This document shows, piece after piece, positions 35,245 to 41,811 of a stretch of 54,989 bases of DNA. Numbering within the stretch: position 1 is the stretch's first letter; each line of letters opens with the position of its first letter. Source of the DNA: UBA5216 sp043743335 (GTDB lineage: Bacteria; Pseudomonadota; Gammaproteobacteria; Burkholderiales; SG8-41); contig JAYTWR010000068.1 in NCBI GenBank assembly GCA_043743335.1, forward strand, positions 1 through 54,989, in the 5' to 3' direction. The translations under genes and the position numbers were made by a program. The notes beneath the pieces were generated by a model that did no database searches, was not told where the DNA came from, and saw only the letters and a program-made list of their open reading frames with translations.

Positions 35245-36225
35245 TCAGTTTAGCGGTGCGGCAGAAGGCGTAGCAGTACCGGTGAGTGGTGCCGCCGTTG
35301 TTGCCACAGCGCTGTCAGGGGCGGGATTCGTGGCTTTGGGCACGGTTCGCGCAGGGGCCAGATCTGCCACCGAATCATGCAATTGCCGCAGCCATTTGGT
35401 CGGCTCGGCTTTCGAGCATACCGGCACGATGCCCGAGGCGACCGATTGTGCGTTGTACCCGGCCAGCGGCATCAGTCGCAGCGCCACGGCATCGGCGGTG
35501 CGGCGTTGCCGGTCGCCGTACGAAGCAATCACGGCTTGCGAGCCGGCGAACGAGGCGGCGCTGCTGGTAACCTGAGCGCCGACCGCGGCTGTGCTGGAGC
35601 TGGAGGTGATAAAGGCCAGCAGCCGCGCCAGATTCAGCGCAGGCGCGAGCACCGTAGCGGCCACGGAAATGGCGAGGCTGGCGGCCGTGTTTTGCTCGTG
35701 ATGTCGCGAGATCACGTGCCCCATTTCGCGTGCCATCACAAACGCCAGCGCATCGTCAGACAATGAAATTTCGCTCACCGGTTGCAGCACCACAATCAGT
35801 CCGCCTGCCGTGGACGCGACACCCGGTTCCAGCTTGTTGGATATCGCAAACACAAACTTCGGAATGCGTTCGGCCAGTCCGGGGTGGGTGCGGTACGCCG
35901 CCGCAGCGAGCGTGACACCGATGCGCCCTACGCGCTGTTCGAATTCGGTGGGACCGGCGCATTCGCGTTCCGGATCTGTCAGTTGATCTTTGCGTTCGCC
36001 GGGCGTGAACGCTAGCTTGATTTGCAGCGTGGCTTGCGAATAAAGATCGCTGATGGCGGTGGGCGCGAACAGCGATTCACCTGGCTGCCCGCTTGTCGCG
36101 CAGCCGCCGAACAGCGCGCACGTGAGTGACAGCAGCATTGCGCGCAACAGCGCATTGGGCGCATAAGGCACATAGCGATTGCGGATACGCAGGGGGTTCA
36201 TATCGGGCGTGGTAGCAACCTTCAT
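35245..36225 (-). CDS. M48-like lipoprotein with degenerate zinc site
   Basis: About 326 residues. The N-terminus contains a lipoprotein signal (LLSLTCALFGGC), so the mature protein should be membrane-anchored and periplasmic. The fold resembles M48 metallopeptidases such as BepA/LoiP, but the HExxH motif reads REMGH (arginine codon at 35728-35730) and the region expected to hold the third zinc ligand (ExEAD) reads RRTAD. Two of three zinc ligands thus seem lost, so protease activity is unlikely. The C-terminal tail is Ala/Thr/Pro-rich. The start is uncertain: ATG at 36225 or 36201, neither with a clear ribosome binding site. Confidence 0.75.
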   Translation of the reverse strand: MKVATTPDMNPLRIRNRYVPYAPNALLRAMLLSLTCALFGGCATSGQPGESLFAPTAISDLYSQATLQIKLAFTPGERKDQLTDPERECAGPTEFEQRVGRIGVTLAAAAYRTHPGLAERIPKFVFAISNKLEPGVASTAGGLIVVLQPVSEISLSDDALAFVMAREMGHVISRHHEQNTAASLAISVAATVLAPALNLARLLAFITSSSSTAAVGAQVTSSAASFAGSQAVIASYGDRQRRTADAVALRLMPLAGYNAQSVASGIVPVCSKAEPTKWLRQLHDSVADLAPARTVPKATNPAPDSAVATTAAPLTGTATPSAAPLN

Positions 36226-36505
36226 AAAGCCGCGCGGTAACGCGCGGCGCAACATTTTAAACGATCCTCGACCATCGCCAATCATCGCCAACCAGTGCCG
36301 TGGCGCACCGATCAAGCATTCGAGCGCATCCGGTACGCACCAGAATATTGCGCGGCGACGGATACACCAAGACCTTGCGTGAGGCACCGGTATCGCATGT
36401 TTGTGGTCAACCGGGAACTTTCAGGCCTGACTTGCCGTAACGCGTAATCTAACAACGCGCCAGTAGCGCAGGCGTTGCAAGTATCGGGATAAAGGATTAG
36501 ATTAT

Positions 36506-36526
36506 TCAATGAAAACATAATGTTAC
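36506..36526 (-). repeat. Degenerate AT-rich motif
   Basis: TCAATGAAAACATAATGTTA; about 16 of 21 positions match the reverse consensus. It lies 37 bp before the SGNH hydrolase ATG. Confidence 0.35.
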
Positions 36527-36563
36527 GGTTTTATGTTCATGGATACGCTACCCCGGAGGACGT

Positions 36564-37412
36564 ATGGCCAAAGCGCGTGTGGTGAATACCCAGTTTAATG
36601 ATGAAGAAATCCACTTCGGCGACTACACACACCATCTGCTGGCCGAGGGCGACAGTTGGTATGCATGGGCGCATTTGAACCTGCACCCGTCTTCGAACCT
36701 GTTGGAGCAGTTAGAGTTCCGCGATCCGACGGTCATTGTGAATCTGGCGTATTCCGGTGACGTGATGCGCAATATGAGTGACGCGGCGTCGAATGCGCTG
36801 TTTTATTTTGAATTGCAGGGGCAAACGTACGACGCTATTTTGCTCAGTGGCGGCGGCAATGATCTCATCGACGCGCTGCATCCCACCAACGGCGAGCTCC
36901 CCATCATTGTGCGCAACGGCAACCGGCGTGCCGACGCGGCTGAGTCGTACATCGACGGCAGGGCGCTCAAGGCGTTGACCGGAAGCGTCATCGCCGGCTA
37001 CCAGCGCATCATTGCGCAACGCGACGCCTCCGATGCCAACGCGCACACACCGATTGTGATGCACACCTACGACTATCCCACGCCGCGTAAGGCCAGAGCA
37101 ACGTTCATGGGCCGCCCCGCTGTCGGGCCGTGGCTGCTGCCGGCGCTAGAGTGCGCCGCGGTGCCGGAAACGCTCTACCAACGCGTGACAGAAATCGTGT
37201 TCGACGCGCTGGCCGACGCACTGGTGAGCCATCTGCATCAGCCGGCGCACGATATTTACGTGGTGGACACACGCAATACACTCGCGCGCGCGGCACCCGG
37301 GACCACGGGTTTAAGCGGCGACTGGATCAATGAAATTCACCCCGATGCCTATGGCTATGCCTTGCTCGGCCACAAGGTTGCGGAGTTGCTGCATTATCTG
37401 GAAATCCGCTGA
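36564..37412 (+). CDS. SGNH/GDSL-type hydrolase
   Basis: 282-residue protein with the SGNH blocks in order: block I AEGDSW with S31 as nucleophile, a block II-like glycine in LAYSGDVM (about 62-69), block III GGGND with N99, and block V DWINEIHPDAYG with D253 and H259. This is a complete catalytic set for an esterase or lipase. No signal peptide is seen, so it should act in the cytoplasm. CCGGAGGACGT before the ATG is a good ribosome binding site. The substrate is unknown, and the subfamily is not one I can name. Confidence 0.8.
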   Translation: MAKARVVNTQFNDEEIHFGDYTHHLLAEGDSWYAWAHLNLHPSSNLLEQLEFRDPTVIVNLAYSGDVMRNMSDAASNALFYFELQGQTYDAILLSGGGNDLIDALHPTNGELPIIVRNGNRRADAAESYIDGRALKALTGSVIAGYQRIIAQRDASDANAHTPIVMHTYDYPTPRKARATFMGRPAVGPWLLPALECAAVPETLYQRVTEIVFDALADALVSHLHQPAHDIYVVDTRNTLARAAPGTTGLSGDWINEIHPDAYGYALLGHKVAELLHYLEIR

Positions 37413-37444
37413 GGGGTGCGCTGTCATCGGCGAATGAATACTTC

Positions 37445-37462
37445 TTTAAAAACAACAAGTGA
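37445..37462 (-). repeat. Degenerate AT-rich motif
   Basis: TTTAAAAACAACAAGTGA; about 15 of 18 positions match the reverse consensus. It lies 38 bp before the HIT-like gene. Confidence 0.35.
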
Positions 37463-37500
37463 TGTTTTAAATCGCCGATCGGGGTTAACGCGAGTTCGCC

Positions 37501-37950
37501 ATGCACATTCTTGATTCGACGCACTTCACCCTCATCACGCCGGAACACCCGCATATCGCGCGCGGCGACGGCGGGCATCTCATCATTAACCCGAAGGTGG
37601 TGGTAGTCGACCGCACGCTGCTCGCGCGCGCGCCCGCGATTGAGTTGATGAAACTCACCATGGTGTGCGGTGAGGCGCTGACCGCCGTGCTGACGCAGCG
37701 CGGTGTAGCCATCGGGCGTATCAACTATCAAGACAACGGCAATTGGCGTCACGAGCTGCACGTACATGTGTATGGCCGCGCGCGCGCTGCGTGGCTGCAA
37801 CCCTATGGCCAACCGCTGCGACTTGCGCCGACTGCGGCGGCCTTTAAAGCGGAAATGGGCAATCTGGAGCCGCTGAACGCAGGCGATGTGGCGGCGTTGA
37901 AAACGCAGATCGAGCGGCTGCTGGCGACGGAGAAGTATCGCGCGTTTTAG
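37501..37950 (+). CDS. HIT-like superfamily protein
   Basis: 149-residue protein with a histidine-triad-like motif HELHVHVYGRA (about residues 82-92), preceded by INYQDNGNW, the strand that usually precedes the HIT loop. The classical pattern H-x-H-x-H is shifted here to E-L-H-V-H, with an extra histidine two residues earlier. HIT proteins hydrolyse nucleotide phosphoesters; some members differ in activity. Function and substrate are not certain. It lies 88 bp after the SGNH gene on the same strand. Confidence 0.65.
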   Translation: MHILDSTHFTLITPEHPHIARGDGGHLIINPKVVVVDRTLLARAPAIELMKLTMVCGEALTAVLTQRGVAIGRINYQDNGNWRHELHVHVYGRARAAWLQPYGQPLRLAPTAAAFKAEMGNLEPLNAGDVAALKTQIERLLATEKYRAF

Positions 37951-37962
37951 CCCTGCAGCAAC

Positions 37963-38940
37963 TCATTCTCCCTTAGCACCGGACGCCTTGACCGCTGCTG
38001 CCCACTTGGTGATTTCCAGCGGTATCAGTTTGGTTAACTCATCCGGCGAGCCGGCGATGACATCAACGCCTTGCTCGGTCAAACGCTTGATCACATCGGG
38101 CGCTTGTATGGATTTGGCGAACGCGCCGTAGAGCCGCATCACCACGTCGCGCGGCATGCCCGCCGGCCCCAACAGCGCATACCAGCCGCTGGATTCAAAA
38201 CCCGTGATCGTCTCGGCCACGGTGGGCACTTGCGGCAGTGTGGTAGTGCGTTTGGTGCCGCAGGTGGCGATGGCGCGCAGCTTGTTGGTCTGGATAAACG
38301 GCAGCGCCGCCAAGGTGGTGTTCACCTGAAACTGCAAATGGCCCGCGATGATGTCGTTCAATGCCAGCCCGGCACCTTTGTACGGAATATTGAGCACATC
38401 GATATTCGCCGCAGCGCGCAACATTTCAATCGCCAGAAAGCCCGACGTGCCGCCCGACGTGCCGGCAGTCAACTGCCCGGGGCGTGCTTTGGCCAGCGCG
38501 ATGAATTCCTTGACGCTTGTCGCCGGCAGCGACGGGTGTACCACCAGCACGTTTTGCGTTAGCGCGAGCTGACTAATCATGGTGAAGTCTTTCACCGGAT
38601 CAAAATTAAGCTTGCGAAAAAGGCTGGGGTTGATGGCGTGCGGCGTGGTCGCCATCAGCACGGTGTAACCATCCGGTGCTGCGCGTGCAACAAACTCAGT
38701 GCCGATATTGGTGGAAGCCCCCGCGCGGTTTTCCACCACGATGCTTTGCCCGAGTTCAATCGTCAGCTTGGGGCTCAAAATGCGCGACAGAATATCCGTG
38801 CCGCCGCCCGGCGCGGCGGGCACAATCACGCGCAGCGGTTTGGACGGAAATGACTGCGCGCGTGCGGTGCCGGCACACACGGCGGTGAACAGCGCCAGCG
38901 TGGCGGCGAATACGCCGTGAAGTTTAAGCGTGCTTTGCAT
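37963..38940 (-). CDS. Bug/TctC-type periplasmic binding protein (6)
   Basis: 325 residues. The signal peptide ends ARA before QSFPSKPLRVIVP. The ligand loop is the classical PGGGTDILSRI; VENRAGASTNIGTE, PDGYTVLMATTPHAIN and NIPYKGAGLALND match the family. ATG at 38940 is chosen as the signal-peptide start. It converges with the HIT-like gene (13-bp gap) and has the decayed region 38941-40493 upstream. Confidence 0.89.
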   Translation of the reverse strand: MQSTLKLHGVFAATLALFTAVCAGTARAQSFPSKPLRVIVPAAPGGGTDILSRILSPKLTIELGQSIVVENRAGASTNIGTEFVARAAPDGYTVLMATTPHAINPSLFRKLNFDPVKDFTMISQLALTQNVLVVHPSLPATSVKEFIALAKARPGQLTAGTSGGTSGFLAIEMLRAAANIDVLNIPYKGAGLALNDIIAGHLQFQVNTTLAALPFIQTNKLRAIATCGTKRTTTLPQVPTVAETITGFESSGWYALLGPAGMPRDVVMRLYGAFAKSIQAPDVIKRLTEQGVDVIAGSPDELTKLIPLEITKWAAAVKASGAKGE

Positions 38941-38985
38941 GGTGGTAGCGGCGTTGAAGTCAAAAAAGCAGTTTATCAAAAAAGG

Positions 38986-39004
38986 TAATAAAAACAAATA
39001 GTTA
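38986..39004 (-). repeat. Dispersed AT-rich motif, copy 10
   Basis: TAATAAAAACAAATAGTTA, reverse orientation on the plus strand, 45 bp upstream of the minus-strand Bug gene at the edge of the decayed region. Confidence 0.55.
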
Positions 39005-39098
39005 TGGAGTGGGAGTCATTGAGGTCGTTGCGCATGCGGACGATCTGATGCCAGTGAATCTGCGCCCTTTGCAGGGGCGGGGCGGCTCGCCAAGATGA

Positions 39099-39370
39099 CG
39101 GATCGCAGCCATTCAGTCTGGCGTCACCCAAGCGGACCAAGGCCAATTCATCAATCACGCGAAGTTGCAGGCCAAGTGGGAGCAAAAACGTGCGGTTGCG
39201 ATGGACAAAGCTGGCTGGATGGCTGGAGCCGACCTCGACGCGATTGCGCTTTACATTGGGCAAGATAGCCCGGCTGCGGCAGCGCGGGTGATGCTGGTGC
39301 TGATCGACAGTGCCGAATCGTCGCTGACCCGTCATACCGCGACAGGGTAGCCCGGTAGAGCCATCGGTAC
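39099..39370 (+). pseudogene. ParD-like antitoxin/ParE-like toxin remnant
   Basis: One frame reads AAIQSGVTQADQGQFINHAK then LQAKWEQKRA, the C-terminus of a ParD/CopG-type antitoxin. It runs on without a stop into GADLDAIALYIGQDSPAAAA and RVMLVLIDSAESSL, the N-terminal two thirds of a RelE/ParE toxin. A stop (TAG at 39348) is followed in frame by PGRAIGT, a recognisable remnant of the toxin's GRPGRVxGTREL end. The antitoxin lacks its N-terminal half (a stop precedes at 39096). Both are dead fragments. Confidence 0.6.
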
Positions 39371-39479
39371 GTGCGCCCTCGATTACGCCCCAGGGCAGAC
39401 GCGCGGAGAGCACGGCCAGCGGGCGGTGCGGGTCGATCATGGCGTCGCGCCGGGCGCAGAAGAAGTCGGGGGTGCTCAT
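39365..39479 (-). pseudogene. IS5-type transposase N-terminal remnant
   Basis: The minus-strand frame beginning at ATG 39479 gives MSTPDFFCARRDAMID then PHRPLAVLSARLPWGVIE, which matches the first about 35 residues of IS5-group transposases that begin with TPDFFRxRLDxMID and HPLAVLAxRMPW. Similarity stops abruptly near 39370, where the toxin remnant of the other strand begins. It is unrelated to the intact element at 1-1321. Confidence 0.6.
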
Positions 39480-39858
39480 GGGCGTGTTTCTTCGGAAATC
39501 GATTCAGTATTCAGCGATTCTTCGAGGATTTCGCTTACTGCATTCGCATAAATAGTCGGGCGCTTGTGAGCTACATTCTTGCCAAGAGTAGGTTTTTCAG
39601 GGCCGACTACGTAGAGTTGACTATGCAAGGTAAGCGTTGCGTAAGGTGGCGCTGATATTTTTAACGCATCGCAGGTTCGGGCAAGGTGGGTCGTTTAAAC
39701 CGAGATTGTGGTTTTCAACGGTTTTCGCTGTTGCCGCCCTTGCAATCACCACGCACTGCCACGCTGTTGTATGCGTGAGTGGTTAGTCCAATTTTCCTCC
39801 TCGGAGGCCGGTAGTTGCAGTTATTTGTGCTGAGCAAATGATTGTACGGCCTCTTTCG

Positions 39859-39893
39859 ACTCCGCCGGGGTTTCCCCGCGCGGAGTTTTTTTT
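39859..39893. terminator. Hairpin with T-run
   Basis: ACTCCGCCGGGG, a short loop, CCCCGCGCGGAGT, then eight T residues. It has the form of a plus-strand rho-independent terminator, left in the transposase graveyard. The flanking stretch 39480-39858 holds no gene I can identify. Confidence 0.5.
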
Positions 39894-39904
39894 GCCCAGA
39901 TTTT

Positions 39905-40062
39905 TGCCCGGCATAGGGTGAAGGAGGGGGGGCAATGCGCCCATGGCGAAATCAGAGACAGCATCAGCGCGTGCTCGGGCGCGGACATGTACAGGCCGAC
40001 GATGTCTTCGAGCTTCTCGACGAACTTAGGGGTACGCGACACCTTGAACACCGCTCTGTCCG
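39905..40062 (-). pseudogene. IS630-family transposase remnant
   Basis: The minus-strand frame reads VFKVSRTPKFVEKLEDIVGL then YMSAPEHALML, the segment of IS630 transposases that precedes the first catalytic aspartate (normally VDEKxQIQALDR). Here the frame diverges right after LML, so the catalytic core is missing. A fragment of about 50 residues, with no inverted repeats visible around it. Confidence 0.6.
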
Positions 40063-40228
40063 GTGCGGCTTCAAGCCGCGCGACTTCCAAATGCGCTGAA
40101 TGGTAGCGACAGTCTATGACCGTCGACGAGTCAGGGTTGCGCACCCTGCGCGAAACCACGCGCCAACGCTGGCCCAAGCGCATGATTGACCCGTTGATCC
40201 GCGCCCGTGACCACTGCGAGGCGGCACG

Positions 40229-40462
40229 CTAGTAGAACAAAGCGGCGTTGAGCCAAGGCGCACGCGGCGTATTTTCAGGGACTACCACGCCGTCTTGGCG
40301 CAGGCGCTGACCCGCAATCCGCGCGCCGAGCCGCAGGTCAAGCGCCGCGGCCGGGTTAAGCCGTCCGTGGCTTTCAATCGCATCAACCGGATGCGCGGGC
40401 ATACCGAGGCGGTGCTGCGCCAAACTTTCATAGGGCGTCCGCCTGCGTCTGACTCAGGCTGA
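40229..40462 (+). pseudogene. IS66-family transposase C-terminal-region remnant
   Basis: An open frame ending in TGA at 40460 contains YHAVLAQALTRNPRAEP then VKRRGRVKPSVAFNRINRMR and GHTEAVLRQTF. This resembles the IS66 segment before VPFxNNxAERDxRM; that catalytic part is absent. Just upstream, a separate frame (ATG at 40118) reads DESGLRTLRETTRQRWPKRM and may belong to the same decayed gene after a frameshift. Confidence 0.5.
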
Positions 40463-40474
40463 ATAGAGACAAAA
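40458..40474 (+). repeat. Match to MITE end
   Basis: GCTGAATAGAGACAAAA, 17 bp identical to 52171-52187, where it forms the right end of the MITE plus the first bases of its target duplication. No partner arm was found here, so it may be a solo end. Confidence 0.45.
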
Positions 40475-40486
40475 TTAGATAGTTAC
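40471..40486 (-). repeat. Degenerate AT-rich motif
   Basis: AAAATTAGATAGTTAC resembles the reverse consensus (AAAATCAATTAGTTAC). It lies just downstream of the coxS-like stop codon at 40494 and overlaps the MITE-end match. Confidence 0.3.
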
Positions 40487-40493
40487 AGGCGGT

Positions 40494-40961
40494 CTACTGG
40501 CTCATCGCCTTGGCCGCCTGCTTCACGGCCTTGACGATGTTGATATAGCCGGTGCAGCGGCACAGGTTGCCTTCGAGCCCTTGATAAATCTCTTCATCGG
40601 TGGGCTTGGGGTTGTCTTTCAAAAATCCCGACACTGCCATGATCATGCCCGGCGTACAAAAGCCGCATTGCAGCGCGTGGTTTTCGGTGAACGCGGCCTG
40701 CACCGGGTGCAGCTTGCCGTTTTTGGCCATGCCTTCGATGGTGGTGATGTCTGCGCCGTTGGCTTGCGCGGCGAGCACGGTGCAGGATTTCACCGCCATG
40801 CCGTTCATGTGAATGGTGCAAGCGCCACACTGGCTGGTGTCGCAGCCGACGTGTGTGCCGGTGAGTTGCGCGTGGTCACGAATCAGGTTGACGAGCAGTG
40901 TGCGGTCTTCAACATCGTAGGAGTGCTGCACGCCGTTAATTTTGAGTTCGACTTTGGCCAT
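40494..40961 (-). CDS. Molybdenum hydroxylase iron-sulfur subunit (CoxS-like)
   Basis: 155-residue protein carrying two 2Fe-2S clusters that pass electrons from the molybdenum site to FAD. The plant-type ferredoxin cluster uses C40, C45, C48 and C60 (VGCDTSQCGAC). The second uses C99, C102, C134 and C136 (QCGFCTPGM and CRCTGY). No signal peptide, so cytosolic. It is the third gene of the coxL-coxM-coxS order on the minus strand, 2 bp behind the FAD-subunit gene. Confidence 0.92.
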   Translation of the reverse strand: MAKVELKINGVQHSYDVEDRTLLVNLIRDHAQLTGTHVGCDTSQCGACTIHMNGMAVKSCTVLAAQANGADITTIEGMAKNGKLHPVQAAFTENHALQCGFCTPGMIMAVSGFLKDNPKPTDEEIYQGLEGNLCRCTGYINIVKAVKQAAKAMSQ

Positions 40962-40963
40962 GA

Positions 40964-41788
40964 TTATTTCTTCCCCGGAGTTTTTGCCAATTTCGCCAGC
41001 GCGCGTTTGGTCATCACCTTGGCGAGATTGGCGCGATATTCTTTGGTGCCGTGCATGTCTTCGTTCAAGTTGCTGGCATCGACGTTGAGTTTTTCTATGG
41101 ATGAGGCATCGAGCTTCTTGCTCAAGGCGGCTTCCGCATCCGTCCAGCGAAATACGCCGGGGCCTGCACCGGTAATCGCCACGCGCACGTCTTTGCCCGC
41201 GGTGTTGCCAAATGAGGCAACGAATGAACCGGTCATGGCATAGCCGGAAGCCGGGTGCGGAAACTTTTCATAGGCCGCTTTGGCAGGCACAGGAAACACC
41301 ACCTTGGTGATCACTTCGCCCGCTTGCAGCGCGGTCGCGAATAGGCCCTGGAAGTAGTCGTCGGCTTTAATCTCGCGCCGGTTGGTGACAATAGTGGCGT
41401 TGAGCGCCAGCGCTGCTGAGGGGTAATCCGCCGCCGGGTCGTTATTGGCGAGCGAGCCGCCGATGGTGCCGCGGTTGCGCACTTGCGGATCACCAATGAT
41501 GCCGGCGAGGTACGCCAGCGCGGGGATGGTTTTTTTCACCACCGCCGAGCGCGATACTTCGACATGACGTGTGGCCGCGCCGATGCTGAGTTTGCCATCT
41601 TTGACTTCGATGCCGCTTAATTCACCCAAGCTGGCGATATCAACGAGGTGCGAGGGCGAAGCCAGTCGCGCCTTCATGGTGGGCAGCAAGGTCATGCCGC
41701 CGGACAGCGGCTTGGCCTCGGCATTGGCCGCAAGCAGATCGCCCGCGTGCTTGATGGATGTTGCTTTGACGTAACTAAAGTTCTGCAT
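40964..41788 (-). CDS. Molybdenum hydroxylase FAD subunit (CoxM-like)
   Basis: 274-residue flavoprotein subunit. FAD-binding motifs are visible as AKPLSGGMTLLPTMKARL (about 26-43) and RGTIGGSLANNDPAADYPSA (about 108-127), the latter a hallmark of CoxM/XdhB proteins. The C-terminal CO_deh_flav_C domain follows (about 165-265). It lies between the large and small subunit genes, 23 bp after the large subunit, and completes the L-M-S trimer. Confidence 0.92.
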   Translation of the reverse strand: MQNFSYVKATSIKHAGDLLAANAEAKPLSGGMTLLPTMKARLASPSHLVDIASLGELSGIEVKDGKLSIGAATRHVEVSRSAVVKKTIPALAYLAGIIGDPQVRNRGTIGGSLANNDPAADYPSAALALNATIVTNRREIKADDYFQGLFATALQAGEVITKVVFPVPAKAAYEKFPHPASGYAMTGSFVASFGNTAGKDVRVAITGAGPGVFRWTDAEAALSKKLDASSIEKLNVDASNLNEDMHGTKEYRANLAKVMTKRALAKLAKTPGKK

Positions 41789-41811
41789 GATGTTAGTCCC
41801 CGGTAATTTTC

